Below the pieces are notes generated by a model. The model saw only the letters and a program-made list of their open reading frames with translations. It did no database searches and was not told the DNA's origin. From JAKLKS01 sp964370855 (GTDB lineage Bacteria; Planctomycetota; JAJSAM01; JAKLKS01), in assembly GCA_964370855.1 (NCBI GenBank), contig CAYJMF010000012.1, positions 1-59,127 of the forward strand: a DNA stretch of 59,127 nt. Direction: 5' to 3'. Below are positions 43,511 to 51,374 of this stretch, piece after piece (the first letter of the stretch is position 1; every line of letters begins with the position of its first letter). The position numbers and the translations under genes were made by a program.

Positions 43511-43533
43511 AAAACGGTGTCAGACACCTGTTT
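43511..43533. repeat. GGTGTCAGACACC palindromic element
   Basis: AAAACGGTGTC-A-GACACCTGTTT: the core 43516-43528 is a perfect palindrome with a central A, flanked by A and T runs that make a near-symmetric 23-bp site. It sits just after the stop of the gene at 43542 and 40 bp before the next gene. From general knowledge, very similar ACGGTGTC/GACACCGT sites recur in many GC-rich bacterial genomes, sometimes near REP-type transposases. It could also serve as a terminator. Confidence 0.6.
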
Positions 43534-43541
43534 GTCGCGCG

Positions 43542-44579
43542 CTACCTCGGATCGAGCCGGAACTCCTTCCCCTCCTCCACGGCGAACTCCTTCCCCGTCG
43601 CCCCCCATCCACGGTGGAACGTGGCGAGCCACTTCCCGGGGAGCACCCGCTCCAGGGTCTCCCCGGGCTTCGCCGTGAGCCGCGGGGGACGGCTCCCGAG
43701 ATCCGGCACCGACCGGGCCTCGAGGGTCACGCCCACCGGCTGCACCCCCTCGGGCAGGGCATCGATGGCGATGCGCCCGTAGGCCCGGAGGCGGACCTCC
43801 ATCCACGCGAGCCCCGCGTCGTCGCTGGCCCCCTCCACGAGGGCCCAGCCCGCATCGCCGACGACGGACAGCGTGAAGGGCCCCGTCTCGTGGGGCGGGA
43901 GCTGGAAGCCCTGGCGGCCGACGGCGCGGGCCGTGGCGACGATGCGCGGCTTCAGGGTCGCGGGGTCCCGCCCGAAGAGGTTGACGACGGCGTCGGCGGC
44001 CTCCCCCGCGGGGTCGAGCACGACGCCGGCGATGGCCCCGTCGTTGCGGAGGACGAGAAGGCCGGCGTCCACCACCACGCCGGGGACGGCATCGAACTCC
44101 TCCGAGTAGACCGCCGCCGCCCCCTCCATGCGGGCCCGCACCCGGTAGCGGCCCTCGGGGAATCCCGTGAGCCGGAAGCCGCCGTCGTTGAAGGAGACGA
44201 GCACGCTCCGGTCCTCGCGGCCGGGATCGGCCGCGGACTCCAGCGCGATCCAGCAGTCGGGATCGGAATCCCCGGCCTTCGTGACCCGCCCCACCACCAC
44301 GGGCCCCTCCTCCCCCTCGGGCACCTCGAAGTCCCACTCCGGGAGCCCGCTCGGGATGAACCCCTGGGAGGGGATCCGCGGCGGCGGCGCGGGGGGCGGG
44401 GGGAGGACGATGGGCGGGCCGTCGGTGGGCGGGGGCGGAGGCGGCGGGGCCGGCGCCGGCGGCGGGGCGGGGGGCGGCGGGGGCGGGGGCGGCGGATCGC
44501 CCCCGGTCCACGCGAGGACCCCGGCCACGGCGGCGGCGGCCGCGAGGAGGGCGGCCCGGAGGGCGGTGGAGCGGCGCAC
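43542..44579 (-). CDS. membrane-anchored proline-rich protein with carboxypeptidase-regulatory-like domains
   Basis: 345 residues from GTG at 44579. An N-terminal hydrophobic helix (LRAALLAAAAAVAGVLAW) is either a signal or an anchor. It is followed by about 45 residues that are nearly all Pro, Ala and Thr (poly-Pro runs), a rigid spacer. Beta-sandwich units follow: VVVGRVTKAGDSDPDCWIAL with FRLTGFPEGRYRVRA, and AIAGVVLDPAGEAADAVVNL. These resemble the repeats in the sigma fusion at 36494 and the protein at 56778. An extracellular binding or structural role is inferred. No ribosome-binding site is visible. Confidence 0.75.
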   Translation of the reverse strand: MRRSTALRAALLAAAAAVAGVLAWTGGDPPPPPPPPPAPPPAPAPPPPPPPTDGPPIVLPPPPAPPPRIPSQGFIPSGLPEWDFEVPEGEEGPVVVGRVTKAGDSDPDCWIALESAADPGREDRSVLVSFNDGGFRLTGFPEGRYRVRARMEGAAAVYSEEFDAVPGVVVDAGLLVLRNDGAIAGVVLDPAGEAADAVVNLFGRDPATLKPRIVATARAVGRQGFQLPPHETGPFTLSVVGDAGWALVEGASDDAGLAWMEVRLRAYGRIAIDALPEGVQPVGVTLEARSVPDLGSRPPRLTAKPGETLERVLPGKWLATFHRGWGATGKEFAVEEGKEFRLDPR

Positions 44580-44627
44580 GGGGATACTCTACCGCGGGGG
44601 GGGTGCTCCTCCGTGCCGCGTCGGCCG

Positions 44628-47366
44628 TCAATCCCCCGCCCGGAGGATCTCCACCCGCTTGAGAATCGGATCCGCCCCCCAGGTGCAGAGGCGGAGCCCG
44701 TCCCGCCGCAGCGGCGGCGCCGAGACGCGGTCGAGGGCGACACCGCCGTCCACCTCCACCGTGAGGAAGCCGTCCCGCCGCTCCACGGACAGCAGGTGCT
44801 CCCGCCCCTTGCCGAGGGGGACGCCCGTGGCCAGGTACATCAGCCGGTCGTAGCGCTCGAGGCGGACGTCGGCCTCCCCGCCGCGGGGATCGAGGATCAC
44901 CGTCCAGCCCGTGAGCCCGCCGTCGGCCTCCTCGGCGTCGAGCGTGAGGGCGACCTTCGGGTTCCCCTCCATGGCCACCTCGACCCGGGCCTCCTTCCCC
45001 CCCTTGCGCACGATCTTCGGGTCGAGGGTCAGCTGGTTGGCCGGGCGGTCCTGGGGGAAACCGGGCCGCACGGAGTACTTCCTCCAGGGGACGCCGTCCC
45101 CCTGACCGTTCCCGCGCATGACCTTGTTCCGCATCGTGAAGCCCCCGGGGCCGGCGGTCCACGCGGAGCCGAGGGAGTTCCTCTGGAACTCGTCCCGGAG
45201 GTAGGACTTGAAGGAGCCCTTCGTGGCCGGCGCGAAGGGCCGCTCCTCCGCGGGGAGGCAGCGGAGGCCCTCGATCCCCTTGCCGGCGAGGTCCGTCAGG
45301 CGGACCGCGAAGGTCGGCCCCCGCCAGCCGAGGGCGGCCTTGAAGAGGACCCGGTGGCGCCCCTTCGAGAGGGGGACGCGCACGCGATCCCGGTCCGGCA
45401 CGTACTCCCCGGATTCCCACTCCTGCTTCTCCACGAGGCGTCCGTCCACCCAGAGCGCCCACCGGTGCTCCGTCCCCACCCAGGCGAAGGCCTCCACGGC
45501 GGCGGGGACATCCACGTCGAGGAGCCCGTAGGTGGCGGAGCCCTCGGGGTAGGCCCACCGCGCGGTGACGGCGCCGGCACCGTCCTCGGCGACGGGGCCG
45601 GTGCCGTCGGCGGCGAACCAGCGGGCCACCTGGCGGGAACCGGGGTACTCGCGGTCGAAGACCGCCTCCCGCTCCGGGGGGAAGACCGTCGCGAGGGCGT
45701 CGCCGCGTTCCGGGGGGTAGAAGGGGCCGCAGACCCTCCAGCCCGCGAGCATCCCCGCCTCGGCCCGGAGGCGGGCCGCCTCCTCCGGATCCCCGGCGCC
45801 GATGAGGAGGGTGGAGCGGGCGACGTGGGCGCGGTAGTGGGCCTCCCCGTCGGGGAAGGCGAGGTCCACCGCCGTCCCCTCCTCCACGGGGAAGCGCTGC
45901 GCGGCGAGGTCCTCCCAGACCTTCGGCCCGAACTCCGAGGCGAGCAGCGCCCCGAAGGCGCGCGCGACGCCGGCCACGCTCTCGGGCCGCGGCGACAGCC
46001 CCTGCCACGCCCGGAGCACGCGGCCGTACCGGACCCAGTCGTACCCCTTCCCGAGACGGCGGCCGTAGGCCTCGATCCAGTGGAGGAACCACCCCGCCGT
46101 GGGGCCGTAGGGGGCGGTCCGCCAGTAGGCCTCCTCCCGCTCGAGGTAGTCGTGGAGGAAGGCGTCGAGGTTCCCCTTGGCCGAGTGCCACGCGTCGGTC
46201 TCCAGACGGAGGAAGGAGGCCGTGAAGGCGGCGGCGAAGTTGGCGATGCCCTCCATCCAGCCGGGGAAGCGGGGGTCCGGCACGAAGACGCAGTGGCCGA
46301 GCTCGTGGAAGTAGAGGCCGGAGCCGACCACCACCGCCTGCTTCGACTTAGGATCGGCGCGGCCGATGTCGATGCGGCTCCCTCCCCCCACACCGCCGGC
46401 GAAGTCCCAGAGCTCCTTGAAGAAGATGGTCACCCGCTTCCCGTCGGGGTTGGGGATGCGTCCCGCGAGGTCGGTCTGGGCGAGGTAGGCGAGGTCGAGG
46501 AGGAAGCGGCTCCGCTCGGGGATGCGGGCGAGGAGGTCGGCGTCGCCGATGTAGAGGAACTCCATGGCCGGGAGGACCTGGAGACGGCCGAACACGGGGC
46601 AGCGGAGCGCCTCCTCCACGGCCGCCTTCTCCTCGGGCCCGAGGTCGGCGAGGATCTCCTTCTCCAGCTCCTCCACGAGGAGGCGGGCCGCGTCCTTCTG
46701 CGGCGCCGGGGCGGAGGGGTCGAGGACGAGGTACTGGAGGAGGCGGCGGGCCGCCACCTGCCGCTTGTCCTTGCGGAGCTTCTCCCCCTCCCTGAGCAGG
46801 CGGTCGGGGTCGCCGCGGTGCTTCTCGCGGAGCGCGTCCACGGCCGCCTTCTCCTCCGGGGGGAGGTCCCCGAAGATGCGGACGCGGAGATCCGCCACTT
46901 CCCGCTCCCTCCGCTCCTCCCCCTTCGGGTCCCCGAGCACGCGGGCCGTGGCCTCCTCCTGGAGGGAGCCCTTCACCTCGTCGAGGAGCCGGAGCGCCCC
47001 CCGGAGCCTCTCCTGGCCCAGGAGCCGGTTGGCGACGTCGCGGAGGTACCGGGCCCGCTCCTCGTCGATGCGGGCGACGACCAGCGCCCGCTCGCCCTCG
47101 GTGAGGGGAGGCGACGGCGGTGTCGGAAGGGCGAGGAGGGCGTCCCGCGCCTGGTCCTTGCCGTCCTGCTCCGCGGATTCCCCGAGGGCCGAGGCGAAGG
47201 CGGCGTAGGCCCCGGCGAGGTCGCGCTTCGCGGAGAGCGCCTTCCCCTCGGCGAGGAGCCCGTCGACGCGGGCCCGGGCGGCGTCGGGGCCCTCCGCAGC
47301 GGGCGCAGGGACGGCGGGCGCAGGGACGGCGGGTGCAGGGACGGCGGGCGGGGCGAGGAGGCCCAC
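44628..47366 (-). CDS. large secreted HELGH gluzincin-like metallopeptidase
   Basis: At least 912 residues. The only canonical start is GTG at 47366, which cuts the signal peptide. An ATC at 47402, with GGGGAGG 6 nt upstream, would give MRSALPGALLAAVGLLAPPA, a perfect signal peptide, so a rare ATC start or an ATG-to-ATC change is likely. PAVPA repeats follow, then a helical TPR-like region (~40-230), the peptidase region with YFHELGHCVFVPD and downstream WMEGIANF (zinc ligands H, H, E), then a sugar-binding-like beta domain (WALWVDGRLVEK) and a C-terminal LamG/DUF1080-like beta-sandwich. Probably an extracellular peptidase. It follows the transketolase genes. Confidence 0.82.
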   Translation of the reverse strand: MGLLAPPAVPAPAVPAPAVPAPAAEGPDAARARVDGLLAEGKALSAKRDLAGAYAAFASALGESAEQDGKDQARDALLALPTPPSPPLTEGERALVVARIDEERARYLRDVANRLLGQERLRGALRLLDEVKGSLQEEATARVLGDPKGEERREREVADLRVRIFGDLPPEEKAAVDALREKHRGDPDRLLREGEKLRKDKRQVAARRLLQYLVLDPSAPAPQKDAARLLVEELEKEILADLGPEEKAAVEEALRCPVFGRLQVLPAMEFLYIGDADLLARIPERSRFLLDLAYLAQTDLAGRIPNPDGKRVTIFFKELWDFAGGVGGGSRIDIGRADPKSKQAVVVGSGLYFHELGHCVFVPDPRFPGWMEGIANFAAAFTASFLRLETDAWHSAKGNLDAFLHDYLEREEAYWRTAPYGPTAGWFLHWIEAYGRRLGKGYDWVRYGRVLRAWQGLSPRPESVAGVARAFGALLASEFGPKVWEDLAAQRFPVEEGTAVDLAFPDGEAHYRAHVARSTLLIGAGDPEEAARLRAEAGMLAGWRVCGPFYPPERGDALATVFPPEREAVFDREYPGSRQVARWFAADGTGPVAEDGAGAVTARWAYPEGSATYGLLDVDVPAAVEAFAWVGTEHRWALWVDGRLVEKQEWESGEYVPDRDRVRVPLSKGRHRVLFKAALGWRGPTFAVRLTDLAGKGIEGLRCLPAEERPFAPATKGSFKSYLRDEFQRNSLGSAWTAGPGGFTMRNKVMRGNGQGDGVPWRKYSVRPGFPQDRPANQLTLDPKIVRKGGKEARVEVAMEGNPKVALTLDAEEADGGLTGWTVILDPRGGEADVRLERYDRLMYLATGVPLGKGREHLLSVERRDGFLTVEVDGGVALDRVSAPPLRRDGLRLCTWGADPILKRVEILRAGD

Positions 47367-47423
47367 CGCGGCGAGGAGCGCCCCGGGAAGGGCGGAGCGG
47401 ATGAGGGCCTCCCCGGCGGCCCC

Positions 47424-48416
47424 CTAGTGGGCCGCCCCCACGCCCCGGGCGCCGGAACCGGTCTTGCGGGCCGCCGCGCGGCGTGCGGCGTCGGCGATGT
47501 GCCTGTGGGTGAGCCCGTACTTCTCGAGGAGCTGCTCCGGGGTGGCGCTCTCGGCGTAGGTGTCCTCGACGCCGACGAACTCCACGGGCACGGGGTGGCG
47601 GCGGGCGAGGCAGTGGGCCACGGCGGTGCCGAGGCCCCCGTGGACGAGGTGCTCCTCGGCGGTCACCACGGCGCCGCACTCCATGGCCGCGGCGAGGACC
47701 GCCTCCTCGTCGAGGGGCTTCACGGTGTGCACGTCGAGGACCGTCGCCTCGATGCCCTCGTCGCGCAGGAGATCCGAGGCCTTAAGGGCCTCGGCCAGCA
47801 TGAGGCCGTTGGCGAGGATGGCGACGTCCCCCCCCGTGGCGTGGGATTTCGCCTTGCCGAAGGCGAAGCGCTCCCCCTGGCGGTAGATGGCGGGCACCTT
47901 CGGGCGTCCCATGCGGAGGTAGACGGGGCCGGGGTGGTCCGCGGCGGCCTTCGTGAGGGCCTTCGCCGCCACGGCGTCGGCGGGGATGCAGACCGTGAAC
48001 CCCGGCATCAGGCAGCCGAGGGCCACGTCCTCGATGCCCATCTGGCTCGGGCCGTCCTCGCCGATGGAGATGCCGCCGTGGCTCCCGACGACCTTCACGT
48101 TGGCCTCGCCGGCGTAGGCGACGTTCATGCGGAGCTGGTCGAAGCCCTTGGCCATGAGGAAGACGGCGAAGGAGGAGATGAAGGGGATGCGGCCGGTGTT
48201 GGCCAGGCCGCAGGCCATCCCCACCATGTTCATCTCCTGGATGCCGATGTTCCAGTAGCGGTCCGGGAACTTCTTCCCGAAGACGCCGCTCTTCGTGGAC
48301 TTGCTGAGGTCGGCGTCCATGGCGACGACGCGGGGGTTCTCGGCGCCGAGTTCGCAGAGGGCCTCTCCGTAGGCGTCCCGGGTGGCCGGGCCCATTTCGA
48401 AGTTGCGGACCGGCAT
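47424..48416 (-). CDS. transketolase, C-terminal (pyrimidine/TK-C) subunit
   Basis: 330 residues. It carries the transketolase pyrimidine-binding domain: YWNIGIQEMNMVGMACGLA contains the catalytic Glu that activates thiamine diphosphate, then GGISIGEDGPSQMGIED (substrate loop). The C-terminal domain contains LDVHTVKPLDEEAV and HLVHGGLGTAVA. It pairs with the N-terminal subunit upstream, with ATG and stop sharing one base (TGATG at 48416). The two-gene form occurs in many bacteria and archaea and transfers C2 units in the pentose phosphate pathway. DXS-like alternatives lack these features. Confidence 0.93.
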   Translation of the reverse strand: MPVRNFEMGPATRDAYGEALCELGAENPRVVAMDADLSKSTKSGVFGKKFPDRYWNIGIQEMNMVGMACGLANTGRIPFISSFAVFLMAKGFDQLRMNVAYAGEANVKVVGSHGGISIGEDGPSQMGIEDVALGCLMPGFTVCIPADAVAAKALTKAAADHPGPVYLRMGRPKVPAIYRQGERFAFGKAKSHATGGDVAILANGLMLAEALKASDLLRDEGIEATVLDVHTVKPLDEEAVLAAAMECGAVVTAEEHLVHGGLGTAVAHCLARRHPVPVEFVGVEDTYAESATPEQLLEKYGLTHRHIADAARRAAARKTGSGARGVGAAH

Positions 48417-49291
48417 CACGCCCCTCCCTTTCCGCCGGCGGGGGCGAGGCCCGCGGCGATCTCCACGAGGGCCTTCGCGGCCTGCTCCTTCGAGGGGGCC
48501 ACGCCGTGGAAGCCCGGCTGGTTCTCCATGAAGGAGACCCCCTTCCCCTTGACCGTCCGGCAGAGGATCTGGGTCGGCCGCCCCGTGCAGGCGCGGGCCG
48601 CCTCGACGGCCCCCACCACGGATTCCATGTCGTGGCCGTCCACGTCGAGCACGTTCCAGCCCATGCCCCGCCACTTCGCGCCGAGGGGCTCGAGGGGGAG
48701 CTCCTCGTCGCAGAAGGTGTCGTTCTGGATGCGGTTCACGTCGGTCAGCACGCAGAGGTTGTCCACCTTCCCGCCGTGGGCGCCGGCCCAGAGGGCGGCC
48801 TCCCAGATCTGCCCCTCGTCGGTCTCCCCGTCGCCGATGACGACGTAGACCCGGGCGCCGGAGCCGTCGGACTTGAGGCCCAGCGCCATGCCGAGGCCGA
48901 TGGAGATCCCCTGGCCTAGGGAGCCCGTGTTCCCCTCGAGGCAGGGAAGGAAGCGGCGGTCCGGGTGGCCCTGGAGGCGGGAGCCGATCTTGCGGAGGGT
49001 GGGCAACTCCTCCCTCTTGATGTAGCCGGCCTCGGCGAAGACGGCGTAAAGGGCGGGGACGGCGTGGCCCTTGGAGAGGATGAACCGGTCCCGGCCGGGC
49101 CAGGCCGGCTCCGCGGGGCGGTGGCGCATCTCGCGGAACCAGAGCGCTGTCAGGATGTCGATGACCGAGAGGGAGCCGCCCGGGTGCCCCGAGCCCGCCG
49201 CCTCCAGCATGGTGATGATGTCCGCCCGCATCCGCTTCGCGATGCCCTCGAGCTCCGCGATGGATCGGTCGGTGCCGCGACCTGTCGACAT
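48416..49291 (-). CDS. transketolase, N-terminal (diphosphate-binding) subunit
   Basis: 291 residues from the ATG at 49291, with CGGAGGG 8 nt upstream. It has the N-terminal SGHPGGSLSVIDILTALW, SKGHAVPALYA, LGQGISIGLGMALG and the thiamine-diphosphate/Mg motif GDGETDEGQIWEAAL ending in the conserved Asn near DVNRIQND. It forms the active site only with the downstream subunit. Divergent from the FG-GAP lipoprotein gene, with a 124-bp intergenic region carrying a possible promoter (49317-49346). Confidence 0.93.
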   Translation of the reverse strand: MSTGRGTDRSIAELEGIAKRMRADIITMLEAAGSGHPGGSLSVIDILTALWFREMRHRPAEPAWPGRDRFILSKGHAVPALYAVFAEAGYIKREELPTLRKIGSRLQGHPDRRFLPCLEGNTGSLGQGISIGLGMALGLKSDGSGARVYVVIGDGETDEGQIWEAALWAGAHGGKVDNLCVLTDVNRIQNDTFCDEELPLEPLGAKWRGMGWNVLDVDGHDMESVVGAVEAARACTGRPTQILCRTVKGKGVSFMENQPGFHGVAPSKEQAAKALVEIAAGLAPAGGKGGA

Positions 49292-49316
49292 GGAATCGCC
49301 CTCCGGACCCGGGGCG

Positions 49317-49346
49317 ATGGTACCCCGCTCCGGGGACGGGGGCCAA
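49317..49346 (-). promoter_or_regulatory. possible transketolase promoter
   Basis: On the minus strand TTGGCC (49346-49341) and TACCAT (49322-49317) are 18 bp apart, about 25 bp before the start codon. The 18-bp spacer equals that of the promoter at 2289. Match by eye only. Confidence 0.35.
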
Positions 49347-49415
49347 ACGGCGAGGGGGGGTTCTGGGGATAACACCAACCGTTGCAGGGAGCCGGCGGAC
49401 GCGTCCCATGTTCCC

Positions 49416-51221
49416 ATGGAGAACACCCCGGATGCGATGCCGCCGATTCGATCGCTCCTCCTCGCCGTCCTCCTGGCCGCCGCCTGCGGCGAGGCCCCCT
49501 CCCCCGGCGCCCCCGCCGGCCCCACCCCCGCGTCCCCCACCACCTCCGCCCCCGCCTCCCCCGCCGGCCCCCCGCTCCCGGGCCGTCGCGCCCCCGTGCC
49601 CGGCCTCTCCGCGGCCATGACGCGGGGGCTCTTCCACCTCGAGCGCTTCGACCCGGACCGGGCGGCGGAGTCCTTCGGGGAGGCCCTCGCCCTCGCCCCC
49701 GGGCTCTACCCCGCCCTCTTCAACCGGGGGCTCGCCCTCACCCTGGCCCACGCCCGCCCCCTCGAAGCGGAGGCGCTTCTTCGGGAGGCGGCCGCCCTCG
49801 AGCCCGGCGAGGCCGCCCCCTGGTTCGTGCTGGGGACCCTCCTCCTGCGGGGCGTGGCGGATCCGCGGGAGGAGGAGGCCCTCGCCGCCTTCCGGGAGGC
49901 CCTCGCGCGGGCGCCGGGGGACGCCGACGCCCGTGTGGGATGCGGCTCCGCCCTCCTCCAGTTGCGCCGCTCCCGGGAGGCGCTGGACGTCCTTGGCGAG
50001 GCGGTGCGCATGGAGCCCCGCCTCGGAGCCGCCCTCTATCTCCACGCCATGGCGCTCCGCGAGGAGGGGAGGGAGGAGGAGGCCGGGGAGGGGTTCCGGA
50101 GGTTCGGCGAGGAGGAGCGGGCGCTCCGGCTCCTCCCGCGGGAGTTCGTCTACGGCTACCTCGGCCCCCTCGGATACGCCGTCCGGGGGCTGGACCGGTG
50201 GGTGGCTCCGGCGCCCTCCCCCCCGTCGCCGCCCCTCGCGCTCCTCCCCGGGCCGGATGTCGCCGATCCCGGCGGCCCCTTCGTGGTAGCGGACCTCGAC
50301 GGGGACGGGAGGAACGATCTCGTCCTCTGCGGCGCAACACCGGGGTGGCGGCGCGGTGAGGGCGATGGGAATTTCGGGGATTGGATCCCCCTTCCCCTCC
50401 CCCTGCCAGGGACTGCCGGGACCGACTCGGCTGTCGGGGACCTCGACGGGGACGGCCGGGCCGACCTGGCGACGGCCGGCGGGGTGATCCTCGATCCGGC
50501 CGAGGAGCCAAGGCTTCTCCGGCACCCCTTCGCGGAGGATCCGGGGAGGCGCCACTTCCTCGACTTTGACGGGGACGGGTTCCTCGACCTCGTCGTCGGG
50601 GAGAGGGTCCTCCGGGGGGACGGGGAGGGCGGGCTCGCCCCGTTCGGGGGATTATCGGACGCTCCCCCGCCTCCCACCCACCCGCCCGGCGTCCTCGCTT
50701 CGGGCGACGTGGACGCCGACGGCCGGGAGGACCGCATCGAACGCTCCTCCGACGGCTCCTGCCGGCTGGTCCCCGGGGGAGGGGGTGCCTCCCTCCCCCT
50801 CGGTGCGCTCCGGGCGGCGGTGCTCGCGGATCTCGACGGGGACGGGGACCTCGACGTCCTCGCCGCCGGCGAGGGGGTGCTTCGCTCCTGGCTCTCCGGG
50901 GGCGACGCCGCCGCCCGCTCCCTCCGCATCACCCTCCGGGGAGTCCGCAACCCCGGGGGTCCGAAGCAGGGATGGAGCAACGACCGAGGAGTGGGAACGG
51001 CGGTGCACGTGCACGTCGGCGACCGGGTCCTCTCCGCGGTCATGGGGGCCGAAGGAAGAGAGGGCGCGAAGGGTCCTCCCGAAGTGATCCACGTCGGCCT
51101 CGGCCGGGGGCGCGCCGACCTCGTCTCCCTCCTCTGGCCCGAGGGGCTGGTGCAGGGGGAGGAGGAGGTCCCGGCGGGCCCGGTCCTCATCCCCGAAACG
51201 CAGCGGAAGACGAACTGGTAG
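49416..51221 (+). CDS. lipoprotein with TPR, FG-GAP/VCBS and UnbV-like domains
   Basis: 601 residues from the ATG at 49416; the ATG at 49437 (MPPIRSLLLAVLLAAAC) would be a tighter lipoprotein signal, with lipobox LAAAC either way. A Pro/Ala/Thr linker is followed by TPR units (residues ~75-230; FHLERFDPDRAAESFGEAL). Next come four or five FG-GAP calcium-binding loops: DLDGDGRND, DLDGDGRAD, DFDGDGFLD, DVDADGRED and DLDGDGDLD. The C-terminus resembles ASPIC/UnbV (NDRGVGTAVHVHVGD, VIHVGLGRG, LWPEG). Surface adhesion or matrix binding is inferred from these families. Confidence 0.85.
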   Translation: MENTPDAMPPIRSLLLAVLLAAACGEAPSPGAPAGPTPASPTTSAPASPAGPPLPGRRAPVPGLSAAMTRGLFHLERFDPDRAAESFGEALALAPGLYPALFNRGLALTLAHARPLEAEALLREAAALEPGEAAPWFVLGTLLLRGVADPREEEALAAFREALARAPGDADARVGCGSALLQLRRSREALDVLGEAVRMEPRLGAALYLHAMALREEGREEEAGEGFRRFGEEERALRLLPREFVYGYLGPLGYAVRGLDRWVAPAPSPPSPPLALLPGPDVADPGGPFVVADLDGDGRNDLVLCGATPGWRRGEGDGNFGDWIPLPLPLPGTAGTDSAVGDLDGDGRADLATAGGVILDPAEEPRLLRHPFAEDPGRRHFLDFDGDGFLDLVVGERVLRGDGEGGLAPFGGLSDAPPPPTHPPGVLASGDVDADGREDRIERSSDGSCRLVPGGGGASLPLGALRAAVLADLDGDGDLDVLAAGEGVLRSWLSGGDAAARSLRITLRGVRNPGGPKQGWSNDRGVGTAVHVHVGDRVLSAVMGAEGREGAKGPPEVIHVGLGRGRADLVSLLWPEGLVQGEEEVPAGPVLIPETQRKTNW

Positions 51222-51374
51222 GAGGGCGGCCGGGTCCCCCGGGAATTCGAAGGGGACATCCCCTGGATCGGCGGAGGAAGCCCCCTTCCGATCCTCCCCT
51301 GCCCCGGAATCGTCAATGTCGAGTACATGGTAGGATCCCCCCAGGCCCATGACCTGGCCAGCGGGGAGGGCAGT

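Noticed and set aside
47284..47350. GACGGCGGG-type 15-bp repeats as a regulatory array
   Set aside because: They code for PAVPA units just after the metallopeptidase signal peptide, so a coding linker explains them.
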